From assembly GCA_001586965.3 (NCBI GenBank), contig LUCW03001780.1, forward strand, positions 1 to 22,500: DNA of 22,500 bases, in the 5' to 3' direction. This DNA comes from Sphaeroforma sirkka (taxonomy: Eukaryota; Opisthokonta; Ichthyosporea; Ichthyophonida). The notes beneath the pieces are model-generated. The model saw only the letters and a program-made list of their open reading frames with translations, was not told the origin of the DNA and did no database searches. Below, piece by piece: positions 9,994 through 22,500 of this stretch (positions are counted from its first letter, which is position 1; each line of letters begins with the position of its first letter). A program made the position numbers and the translations under genes.

Positions 9994-11037
9994 CTATTTC
10001 TTATTAAAAATACGAAGGAAGTCGCGAGATTCACGAATCGCATCAGATGTTAGCCAAGCTACTGTTCCATCCGTAAAACGGGTCTTGTAGTAAGTGTAAC
10101 CGCCTTCGGATGTTTTGTCAATTATATCTTTGACTTGTGACTCCATAACTGGGACATCAGAATCAAATGAGTGAGCGAATGAAAGTTCGGAGGTAGGGAT
10201 ACGGTGAGTGCCTAGATTAGTTGCGCTAGTACCATCTATGTTATTCACTTCGTAACTATCACTCTTCTCGTCATGGTATGAAATAACAAAAGGTCCGATT
10301 GTCTTAGAAGAGAGTTCGGTAACGTTGGCATTGCGATTTATAATGTTAACATAATCGTCAACTGTGAACTGAACAATGTTCTTAGTGGTATTCCATCGGT
10401 CATACGCTTTAAGTAGGACACGATTTTTGTGCTCGAGTAAACAGGGGTAAACAACGTTCTGCATATGCTCGAACTTTTGTGGCCACGGAGTAACGTGTTT
10501 ATCGGGCGTAGTTTTGTCAAACGTTGCTCGTAATTCACTATCGCGGTCAAAGAAATAATGAAACGGGAGTGTTCCAGTTTGAGGATTCATGAAGTTATTC
10601 ATTTGAGTCTGAACCCATTTCAAATGATAAGGCCACATATCCTCAACGTCATCTAGTTCGGTACGCAATAGCTTCTTTAGTTCTCTATGACGTGTCTCAT
10701 TTGCACCCTGCGTTTGAGGTATATAAGGAACACCGCACCTATGGGTCATGTCTGATACGAGTACAAGTGCCTCCATTACGTCGGTACAAAACTCACTACC
10801 GTTGTCAGAACATAGTACTTGGGGGAAACCGAAGTCATTAAAGACGTGATAGCATAACTCTGCCACTGTTTGCGGGCGTTTGTTCGGTATTGCATAAAGC
10901 AAGTTATAGCCCGAAGCCACACATAAGAAATAACAGATATATACATCGCCAGTATGCTTGGATCGCGGGAGTTTAACCAAATCTACTATGACTCGGCGCA
11001 TCGGTTGGTCTTCTGTCACACTTTTAAGGGTGCCCAA
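9994..11037 (-). pseudogene. Integrase core and C-terminal domain of family A copy 2
   Basis: Open stretch of 347 codons on the minus strand, the longest in the window. It carries VIVDLVKLPRS (first aspartate region), YICYFLCVASGYN, LCSDNGSEFC (second aspartate) and ANETRHRELKKLL (glutamate), giving the DDE triad. A C-terminal region follows with FTVDDYVNIINRNAN, TIGPFVISYH and GTHRIPTSEL, resembling the SH3-like chromatin/DNA-binding part of Ty3-type integrases. The adjoining zinc-binding part lies at 11456-11016. It belongs to a broken element and is treated as a fossil. Confidence 0.85.
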
Positions 11038-11456
11038 CCGTAGCGTTTGATCTGGTTCTTTTCACAATCAGTACAGTGGCGGTATACTTCACGTATGGTT
11101 TCTTTCAGCGCCGGGTGATCAAGCCCTGCACGAATAGCCATCTTATAAGTATGCTCATATGCTCGATGAGTTAAATTATGTATCATTTTAACTCTACTCT
11201 CGAGCTCTTCTAAGTCAGTCAGATTCTGTGTAACGCTGGCTGGATGAACCATAGTCCCGTTAGATAGGGCGACTTCAGTATCAGGAGAGGTAGACTCCTG
11301 AGATACGTAACTAACAGCATTAGATTGTTGAAGTATCTTCTTCAGTTGTTTTGCAACTCCTGGCTGTTCTTTAAGCAGCGCTTTAAGTAGCTGAGTACGA
11401 GCTTCAGGTTCTCTTAGAGCTTTGAGTCTTTGACCCAGGGCCTTAGCTAGTTCCAT
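11016..11456 (-). pseudogene. Integrase N-terminal zinc-binding region of family A copy 2
   Basis: The 146-codon minus-strand stretch starts with a charged helix-rich segment (MELAKALGQRLKALREPEAR) and ends in an H-H-C-C type zinc-binding region: HNLTHRAYEHTYKMAIRAG, then YRHCTDCEKNQI. This is the usual domain before the integrase core. It overlaps the start of the core stretch by about 20 bp in a different frame. Confidence 0.8.
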
Positions 11457-11731
11457 GATTTTGCGATCTAATGCCGTTTCAATCGGTATTACCTCGACTG
11501 CATTCTTGTTGGGTGCATGTGTTGTACGAGTCTTGAGCTTTTATTCGAACTCCTTAGACTCCTAGTTTAGCTAAGAACTCGGTTGAGGGTTTCCACTTAA
11601 TGGTGCCTGCAGGACCGATGCGACAAACAATGGTGTGTTTCCAAGGTGTCTTCTTAATAGAACAGGATCCCTGATACAAGAACGTGTCGGTTTCACGGTA
11701 GACATAGATAGGCTCGTCTTGATCATTTTAA

Positions 11732-12655
11732 TTAAATCACGTATCTATGGGTCAAAGCTACGTAAGGGACAACACAGCGTAATGGTAGACTTAGTAATAT
11801 TAACATAATTTTACAACTGTGCGATAAGTTGCCAAGGTGGGTTAGCCCCCACGCATTATGCTTTAATAAGTCAAGTTGAAAGGCATCACCTTTAGGATGA
11901 GTCAACGACCTATAATCAGAAACCTGTTTGTTATGTTCTGCGGCGAACATATCAATAGTAAATGGACCCCATCGTGATTGAGCGAGGTTAAACCATTTCT
12001 TATTTAGCATCCAATCGGTTGCTAATAACTCTTTGACTGTTTTCTGGTAGTCGGGCACAAGTCGAGAGAGCATGTCAGGAAGATGGTTATGTATTCCTGG
12101 AATGTGTGTTATATTAAAAGCGAACTTGGCAATAATGTCATGCCAGCGGCTCACCAACTGTGAATCAGGGTTCATATCTTTTAAGTATGTTAAAGACTTT
12201 TGATCACAGGCGACAGTAAAGTAACTTCCATAAAGGTAGTCTTTAAACTGTCTTAGCGCAGTAACTATAGCAAGGAGCTCTTGTTTAACGGTAGGGTAAT
12301 TCCGTTAACTCTTATTATAACTCTTGCTAAAGAATTGTAAGTAAAGTGGTTTACCATTTATCGTTTGGTAAAGCACTCCACCTACCGCTCGATCTGAAGC
12401 GTCGGTTGCTACTTGAAATGGGACACCATCCACAGAGTATTGCATGATGGGTGCGTCCATTACTTTGCTTTTGACTAGCTTGAATGCATCATCACATTCT
12501 TTAGTCCAGAGCTTTCCCAAAGGTCTTTTGTGCAGCCGTAGGTGACTGAAAGGCTTTAAGTAATGAGAAAGATGAGGTACCGAATCCGAGAAGAAGTTAA
12601 CAAACCCACACACAGAGTTCACATCTCTTCCAGTAATCGGTGTTGATAAATCCAA
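11732..12655 (-). pseudogene. RT end, RNase H and DIRS-like domain of family A copy 2
   Basis: The minus-strand segments read SVCGFVNFFSDSVPHLSHYL (connection), LWTKECDDAFKLVKSKV, then RNase H with FQVATDASDRAVGGVLYQ and, around 12175-12050, MNPDSQLVSRWHDIIAKF and HIPGIHNHLPDMLSRL. After RNase H comes WGPFTIDMFAAEHNKQ, matching the FG..DVDAFAS...Q region of family B, with a likely NPPW-type stretch further on near 11840. The segment is broken. Confidence 0.7.
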
Positions 12656-13595
12656 CAGAAATTGTTTCTTGCCAGGATCAATTTCTACCCCTGCTACAGA
12701 TACCTTGTAATCAAGTAAGCGTATAGTATCTTTAGCAAAAGAACACTTGTCCTCGTTAATCTTAAGTTTGGCATGGTTTAGTCGCTTTAAGACTTCCTTA
12801 ACGAGTTTAGCATGTTCATGTGCTGACTTTGTAAAGATAACAAACCCTAAAACTATATACTAATACGTTCATAGTTCCATCATAACTTGTTGGAAAACAT
12901 GTGTAAGCCTTCAGGTGCACCTTGAAACTGGTACTTCATACCTTGCCAAGTAAAGGAAACGTTTTCTATGAGGCTCATATATTTGTTATTAATGGAATGC
13001 AGTTTTTAAGTCTACCTTGGAAAAGATAGTCACACCTTTCATTTTGCGTCGTATCTCGCTTATCTTTGGTAAGGGAAAACTATGTTGCGGAATTAGTTTG
13101 TTGATTGGCGACAGGTCTAGTACTAATCTTGTTTTACTAGACGTTCCATCAGATTTATATTGATCGACCGCTAAGAGAGCTAAGTTAACTGGAGTTGCAT
13201 CATAATTGATTTCAATTAAAACCTGTTTTAACCAATCTTCAATTTGGATTTTGACAACGTCTTTGAGTCTCCAACTCGCGTAGTTATGTGAAGGACACTT
13301 TAACTTAGGGAAGTCGACGTTTGTTAAGTCAAGCTTAACGTACCCGTTAGAGAACTTAAACATACACCAGTCAGTTATTGCAATCTTTCTGTTTTGTATA
13401 ATTAAGTCCATAATTATATCGGTAAAGTGCGGAATCATATCTTTAGCTTCACCTTCCGGAGGTTTAGGCATCTTTTACATGTTATCATCTGACTGATCTT
13501 TATTTGGGTCTAGCCCATTAGGCAGACCAGTGAGAGTTATACCTAAACTGAGAAGATCAGTCATACCTGTGATTAAATCGTATTTCTGAGACATG
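12656..13595 (-). pseudogene. Protease end and reverse transcriptase of family A copy 2
   Basis: From 13595 the minus strand reads MSQKYDLITGMTDLLSLGI and then TLTGLP, equivalent to the end of a Ty3-type protease (compare VILGMDIMGELGLGLTGL in family B). The stretch at 13471-12989 is the RT fingers/palm: SSKTRLVLDLSPINKLI, QHSFPLPKISEI and FSKVDLKTAFH, the last carrying the first catalytic aspartate. The remaining RT to 12656 includes the conserved K-C-F-thumb region. The element is broken. Confidence 0.75.
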
Positions 13596-13744
13596 TCAGA
13601 TTAGGTGAGTCTTTACTTAATGTATTTTATCATACTACTATATCAAACCACGTTAGATATCACTCTTTAGCAAGAAATATGACAGAAGTCAACGGAACTG
13701 CCCAACCGTTAAGTAAGAACTATTTGCTATTCTTTACTTCTGCG

Positions 13745-14095
13745 TGTGATCAATAGTCTTTAACATACTTATAAGACATGAACCCTGATCCGCAGTTGCT
13801 GAGCCGCTGGCATGTTATAATTCTCAAGTTTGCCATTATTATTACACACACACCAGGATAACAAGACTCTTTCTGTCATGCTCTTACAACTATTTCTTGA
13901 CTTCCAGGAAACAGTCAAAGAAATATGTTCTACTGATTGGATGCTTAAAAAGAAACGATTCCGCCCCGCTCATTCGTGTTGTGGTCTATTTACAGTTGGT
14001 ACGTTTGCTACCGAACCTAACCAACAAGAATCCAAATATAGATCGTAGACACACCCTGAAAGTGATGCGTTTCAGCTCGACCTAACAAACTCGCA
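13745..14095 (+). mobile_element. Family A RNase H/DIRS-like fragment, plus strand
   Basis: The plus strand here matches the coding strand of family A around 12175-11860, but in the opposite orientation to the adjoining copy 2. Recognisable pieces include TVKEICSTDWMLKKKRF (compare TVKELLATDWMLNKKWF in copy 2) and LFTVGTFATEPNQQ (compare PFTIDMFAAEHNKQ). It is a diverged fossil scrap, clearly older or faster decayed than the two larger copies. Confidence 0.7.
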
Positions 14096-14139
14096 ATGGC
14101 TAGTTAACATGAGTAGATTGTTTATCTTTTCAATTGGTT

Positions 14140-14240
14140 TGTACCTCCCGGCTGTTTTTTGAGCAACGCTTTAAGTAGTTGAGTGAGTGGCTCCAGAACT
14201 TGAGTCTTCCACGGCCCTAGCTAGCTCCATATTTTTAGAG
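14140..14240 (-). mobile_element. Family A pre-integrase fragment, minus strand
   Basis: The plus-strand bases from CTCCCGGCTGTT to CTAGCTAGCTCCAT match 11362-11455 of family A copy 2. They encode the charged helix-rich segment before the integrase zinc region on the minus strand. The neighbouring fragment at 13745-14095 is on the other strand, so the two were rearranged relative to each other. Confidence 0.6.
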
Positions 14241-14426
14241 GCAACACAATGATGTATTTATTTATATTAACACATTTTAACAGCTGGGATATTAAAAGGT
14301 TGAAAAGTAAAAAGTCAGTTGCAAGTCATACAGATTCTGTTCCGTGCTTTTCAACTCTGAGATCTGAAAGCCACTGCCACGTCGAAAAGAATACCTAACT
14401 GCTAATTTGGAGCTTTTAATTGCGTA
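14241..14426. other. AT-rich interval with nothing recognised
   Basis: No reading frame of note, no repeat and no similarity to the flanking retroelement families that I can see. It separates the family A scraps from the weakly coding-like region to the right. Confidence 0.4.
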
Positions 14427-15203
14427 TTATTCTAGGTGTGAATTAAGAACAAACTTGAACAAAACGTCCCAATGACGATTGAACTCCGGCATCAGTGACT
14501 TCTTAGCACATCTCTTCATATTAAGGTTGCCATCATCCTGGTAAGCCCTGAACGTCTCAATAATCTTATATGTGGTACTCATGTAGTGCTGCATTTTGTA
14601 GATTTTTTTATACGTTTTTCTTATAGGCAACAAACTGTCGTTGTAGAGGTGAGATGCTTCCGGTTATTTTAGTAGAGGAGCAGGTTATGGTAGGAAGCTG
14701 CCGAACCACGCGCAGACTGAATCGTTGCGTTGCGTATATGTTCCACCATGTCCCTTTCGAAAGACAAAGTGTTTGCAAGCGGTATAATCGGTCATCAACC
14801 ATATTGTATTCGGTTGTCAGCTATATTCCTTAGCGCATGTATCTTTTTTTGTGGGTTCTTTCAGACAATCCATACAGAACTCATTCACTACTCCTTTTTT
14901 TGGTTTACCATCAACCCAGAATTCTGCACACTTCTTTTTCGGTTTGGAGGTTGTACATCTTTCTTGAGTTCATGTTTCACAAGCATATCGTTCATGTACC
15001 TAAGGTTCTTTTCATTGTATATTGCTAAGCTGTACAAGTCCATATGTTCCTAGAGTTTGGCTGGCGACTTGTTTTGATAGTCGTGGACTCTCCAGGAGTT
15101 TGATGTCGTATTCGGGTGTATTATATAAAGATTGTGATCCAAATACCTGTCCAGTGTCAATGTTAGCACGTGTTTCTTCATTTCGCGGAACAAAGAGCAT
15201 CAC
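14427..15203 (-). pseudogene. Decayed minus-strand coding region with a cysteine-bearing stretch
   Basis: Several minus-strand segments read like protein. About 14985-14840 gives a lysine-rich stretch with KKKCAEFWVDGKPKKG, then FCMDCLKEP and DTCAKEY, a C...C-x2-C...C arrangement that could be a small zinc-binding domain. 15203-15012 gives a further open segment, and 14633-14427 another (for example IETFRAYQDDGNLNMKRC). The C-terminal cysteine-rich domain of piggyBac-like transposases is one possible match, but I see no DDE core to support it. Family unknown; the sequence could equally be a decayed host exon. Confidence 0.25.
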
Positions 15204-16084
15204 TGAATAACTGATCCTGGGAAGCTGGAGTTTGGATTTAGGCGAATGAAAAGCCTGGTCTCATACTATCACAATTACATTGTCTGTAATTGATTACAAG
15301 GAAGAAGTCGACCGTAGATGTTTCGAACAGAGTGAGCGCGTCATTGCCTCAGTTGACATGCAATAATAGTGTAAGTGTACTTTCTGCAAATAAAATGTCG
15401 CCTGAATGTCATCTCCAAAACTTTCCACATATGGGGGCTGAACGTCAAAAGTGGGAAGGTTTAATGACTTCGCGCGAAAGTTGGGTTTTATATCATTGCA
15501 GGTCTTGAACCCATGCTCACATGAGCATTATTTTTCTCCTTGCAATACGACTCGATCACAGAGCCAGTCTACTTTCGCTTGGAAATTATCTCCCGAGCGA
15601 TATCCATTGATGGAGCATTATGAATACAAGCGACCACCTTGTTTGGGCAGTTCGTACAGTTGCAATTGCTTGGTCACATGTGTGTTATGTAGGAAAGTTT
15701 GCCTTTGTGTTGAAAGTGCCATCTAGAGCACATAGATATTGTGGACCATGACGGTAACGGTTTTTCAGTTCCTGACAACACCTAGATTCCGAGTAATCAC
15801 GATTTAGCCAGATCCCTGTACGAAACGAAAGCTCGGGTCACTGCTGACCGGCTATGTAGATCTCTAACCCGGACAAGGGCGTCTATACGGCTGAACACAT
15901 CTACCGTAACTAACATATCCTCGGTGTTTAGGCTACAATCGTACTAGTAGCTCCACCTTATTTGGAAGAGAAACAGAGGAGCACCAGCGCAAAACCCAAG
16001 ATGCTAGAATTTTGAGGACAGTAAAAAAAAATATGGTTGTACCGAATCTCATAGTATTGAAGCGGGTGTAATGTAAATACAATT
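15204..16084 (-). other. Mostly unrecognised, with one integrase/transposase-like motif
   Basis: On the minus strand, 15916-15797 is a short open stretch that starts MLVTVDVFSRIDALVRVRDL. The V-T-V-D-x-F-S-R pattern is typical of the second strand of integrase and some transposase cores. The rest (for example CALDGTFNTKANF at about 15735-15690) looks like decayed coding sequence but is too short to classify. It may belong with the cysteine-bearing region at 14427-15203 as one old mobile element. I see no terminal repeats. Confidence 0.25.
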
Positions 16085-16340
16085 TGGAATATGTTAAAAA
16101 GAATCTGTAGTATAATATTTGCATTTTACATGATCTAGACTGTGTCTAATTTTAGTCCCGGTCATATGGTCGCTCACCACACTCACGTCTATCTCCACAC
16201 GAACAGATACCGACTTGCCCGTTATCAACCACCCTATCCTCTCTGACTCCGGCCGATCCCCTACGCAAGTATATATTTTATCTGCGGATATTCCCCCGCA
16301 TCTGATCTTACATCGTGGAGGGTGGCATGGGGGAGGGTCA

Positions 16341-16371
16341 CTCCACCAGGGGGACCCTCCCCCTGGTGGAG
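16341..16371. repeat. GC-rich hairpin 1 (14-bp perfect stem, 3-nt loop)
   Basis: CTCCACCAGGGGGA at 16341-16354 is the exact reverse complement of TCCCCCTGGTGGAG at 16358-16371, with only CCC between them. An alternative pairing GGGACCCTCC/GGAGGGTCCC (16351-16360 with 16371-16380) also exists. The sequence stands out sharply from the AT-rich surroundings. Confidence 0.95.
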
Positions 16372-16380
16372 GAGGGTCCC

Positions 16381-16453
16381 TCCCCGGGTGCTTATCCGGG
16401 GACCTGTCCTGTCCCTTCGGGGTCCCCTCTCTCCCCGGATAAGCACCCGGGGA
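16381..16453. repeat. GC-rich hairpin 2 (22-bp perfect stem, 29-nt loop)
   Basis: The 22 bases 16381-16402 (beginning TCCCCGGGTGCTTATC) are the exact reverse complement of 16432-16453. The loop includes CCCTTCGGGG, which can form its own small stem. With hairpin 1 it makes a roughly 115-bp double-hairpin cluster. Confidence 0.95.
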
Positions 16454-17727
16454 GGTGTCCTATCTTATCCCTTCAGTCCGTGTAAACCGGTGGTCATGAA
16501 AAAGGCAGCCCCAAAGACAGAGTCAGCAATAGTAAATGATCTCTCCCTAGACCAATTTATAATCTTTTCTTACGCTCGCATACGTATGGATACCCGATGT
16601 TCAAAATAATGTCCTTGACTGGACTAACATTCCGTTTGTAGTGCTTTTCGAAACCACACTTGATCCGAATTCGAATACGTCACTACCTATTGCACAACCT
16701 GTCTTTTAGTCCGACGGCTTCCTCGTTCAATACTCCCTAGATGCAGTTTCAGTACCCCGTCAAGTAGTATTTTCCAACTCTCAGGCTCTATCGGTATAAA
16801 CTTCGACAAAAAAAAGGGGGAGTTGTGGTCTGCAACACCATCTGGGGATTTCTTTTGTTTCTTAGATTTTGACCCGCGTGCACTAGGTTCATTATTGAAG
16901 AACCGATAGAAGTATCTGCCAAATACCAGGGCGGCCTCGACCATGTCGACGATCACAGTGACTAGGATTTTAAATTGGGGTGATAGGCACACGATAAAAC
17001 CCAGATTTACAACTATTTGAGTTTGCCGAGAGTTTGACATTCAAGTGTAAAACCCTATAGATGAGCGCTTAGATATCACGAATCTGAGTACAGGTGGTAG
17101 ATGAATTTCAAAGCTTAACCCGAATCGAATGATATATACCATGCAAAAATTGTATCTCAATATGCACCAGCTCCCCGTGCTTTATATTCCGTCGTCTGTC
17201 AAGTACATTATTTTTTTACCTGTACCTATTGGTTTGAATTCTGTGGCATTGGATATAGCCTTCGCCAGTAATATCCCTGCCGTTATTACGCGAATATCCA
17301 AAACGCCTTCCCACATTGTAGATAGACTAGATATGTAGATGAAGGATCTCTGTAGTCGTACCTCTATACGTAATCGACAACTGCTACCATTCTCATTCTT
17401 GAAACATTGTGCAATTAAACAAGTGTACAGCGGAATTTGTGAAACTCTAGATCTTACGGACTTTAGTCCGTTGTGGTTTTTTCTACTTCTTTTTTCTCCA
17501 GACCGTCATGACCCTAGTAAATAAGCTTCAAAACTGCAATGCTGAGGTATGACCAGGTGTCACCAAAAAATCGATTGCACCGAAGTGGGATGGCAGCAGG
17601 AAATATGGGTCGGATGGTCTTTTGAACTCAACGAATGAAACAAGCGGAGTTGATCAAACGGCCCACTTTCGAGTGATCCTGGAATTTCATCTGCACATAT
17701 ACACGGGTGACGTTGCTGAGTAGCTGT

Positions 17728-21892
<4,165 letters not shown>

Positions 21893-22379
21893 CTGTATGC
21901 AAATATTTTCGGACTGGTCGTTAGGGTTACAAACCTTAGAAATTGTAGCTAGTTAGAGTTCCAGAGCTCCATGTTCACAGGGTTTTAGGGTTTCAACGCT
22001 TCGAATCGATAGGGTTATAGAGGTCCAAAGGTTTTTGTCTATAGACACTTAGTATTCCTAAACTTCTTCACTATAGAATCATAGCCTTCTTAATGAAACA
22101 GTGTTGATGGGTCACATCTGAAATGTTTTCTTCTCCACTGATATGCAGTTCCGGTGGACGGCAGATTCGCATTTCATTGGGGTTCGTAGCATGCTACAGA
22201 AATCAACACAGGTGACTGCAGATAAGCATTAGGGTTTAGAGTTATATGGGTTAATTGATATCGACAGCTTAGCGACACACTTACATGCAGAAATTGTTCA
22301 GACGAGGTCGAAATTTCGTTCGAATTGCACCACACTCACTCCGAATGGATATGAGACGGTCCTGACGAGAATTAAACAT
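21893..22379. other. Intron or upstream part of the USP48-like gene, with telomere-like motifs
   Basis: No exon can be assigned with confidence. Telomere-like pieces occur at about 21980-21992 (GGGTTTTAGGGTTTC), 22010-22017 (AGGGTTAT) and 22228-22236 (ATTAGGGTTTAG). The minus-strand stretch around 22190-22110 is briefly open but I could not match it to the family. Confidence 0.4.
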
Positions 22380-22500
22380 TCTCACACGCATGCATACACA
22401 CATATACATATACACTCACAGCCACATATACACCCACACATGCACATGCACACATACATACATATATATATATATATACAGCCGCATACACCTACACATA
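22380..22500. repeat. CA/TA/CATA low-complexity stretch at the right edge
   Basis: Mixed CACA, CATACATA and a short (TA)n run (about 22463-22478) continue to the window edge. It is of the same type as the intron microsatellites further left. Confidence 0.85.

Larger units (their letters stand above)
8996..13600 (-). mobile_element. Ty3/gypsy-type LTR retrotransposon, family A copy 2 (5' part missing)
   Basis: A minus-strand element reads from the C-terminal end of protease (about 13595) through RT, RNase H, a DIRS-like domain and integrase to a 595-bp 3' LTR at 8996-9590. Gag, most of protease and the 5' LTR are absent. To the right the sequence changes to scrambled fragments of the same family. 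The integrase reading frame is the best preserved part. Elsewhere there are a handful of interruptions, so the copy is broken. Confidence 0.85.
16085..17510 (-). other. Unidentified minus-strand coding-like region (possible multi-exon gene)
   Basis: Four open stretches on the minus strand look protein-like. About 17510-17175 includes MWEGVLDIRVITAGILLAKA. 17040-16687 is 117 codons with a hydrophobic start, a basic SKSKKQKKS patch and PESWKILLDGVLKLHLG. About 16682-16585 includes GSDVFEFGSSVVSKS. About 16300-16085 includes CVGDRPESERIGWLITGK and VSVRVEIDVSVVSDHMTG. A GT at about 17205 and an AG near 17011 would join the first two with matching phase. The region lies about 220 bp beyond the end of the USP48-like gene on the same strand. 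I recognise no family, and the plus strand of 16141-16310 is also open. It could be a gene, a decayed gene or a decayed mobile element. Confidence 0.3.

Noticed and set aside
15290-15726. Plus-strand open frames of 72 and 91 codons
   Set aside because: No recognisable motif; the minus strand of the same interval shows the only weak mobile-element signals.
16215-16609. Proline/glycine-rich plus-strand open frames across the GC cluster
   Set aside because: The repetitive Pro-Gly-Gly composition comes from the two GC-rich hairpins, not from a protein.

Overview
The window looks like nuclear DNA of a eukaryote with spliced genes, a retroelement-rich genome and long AT microsatellites. There is no bacterial-style gene packing. 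The one host gene I can name is the 3' end of a USP48-type ubiquitin-specific protease. Its organisation (short exons, introns of 0.2-1.4 kb) together with the Ty3-type elements would fit a unicellular opisthokont such as an ichthyosporean, but the taxon is a guess. I have no rRNA, tRNA or other marker to settle it.

Layout. (1) 1-2327, plus strand: the 3' part of a Ty3/gypsy-type LTR retrotransposon ('family A', copy 1), with integrase and a 595-bp 3' LTR. (2) 2328-about 8740, minus strand: a broken Ty3-type element of a second, related family ('family B'), running gag, protease, RT, RNase H, a DIRS-like NPPW domain and the first part of integrase, and cut off where the family A LTR ends. (3) About 8740-8975: a small family A RT/RNase H fragment on the plus strand. 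(4) 8996-about 13600, minus strand: family A copy 2, from the end of protease to its 595-bp 3' LTR. It lies tail to tail with copy 1. (5) 13745-14240: scrambled family A scraps in both orientations. (6) 14241-16080: decayed sequence with weak coding signs on the minus strand (a cysteine-bearing stretch and an integrase-like D-x-F-S-R motif). (7) 16085-17510: several long open stretches on the minus strand that read like protein but that I cannot identify, interrupted by a GC-rich double hairpin. (8) 17728-21892, minus strand: six terminal coding exons of the USP48-like gene. (9) 21893-22500: intron or upstream sequence of that gene, with telomere-like motifs and a CA/TA-rich tail.

The USP48-like reading is the strongest result. 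Six exons join with compatible phases at GT-AG junctions to give 244 codons plus a stop. They follow the known C-terminus of animal USP48: a cysteine pair motif, a basic linker, a ubiquitin-like domain, and a final Gly-Phe-x-Gly-Thr-Gly tail. The gene has three peculiarities. A UIM-like helix sits between the ubiquitin-like domain and the tail. The last coding exon is only 20 nt. A roughly 146-bp tandem repeat has copied the intron-exon junction of the ubiquitin-like exon several times into the preceding intron. Another intron holds almost 1 kb of (TA)n-rich DNA.

The two retroelement families share a domain between RNase H and integrase with an NPPW motif, like the DNA-methyltransferase-like domain of DIRS elements. 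This is unusual for Ty3-type elements. All retroelement copies here are fossils.
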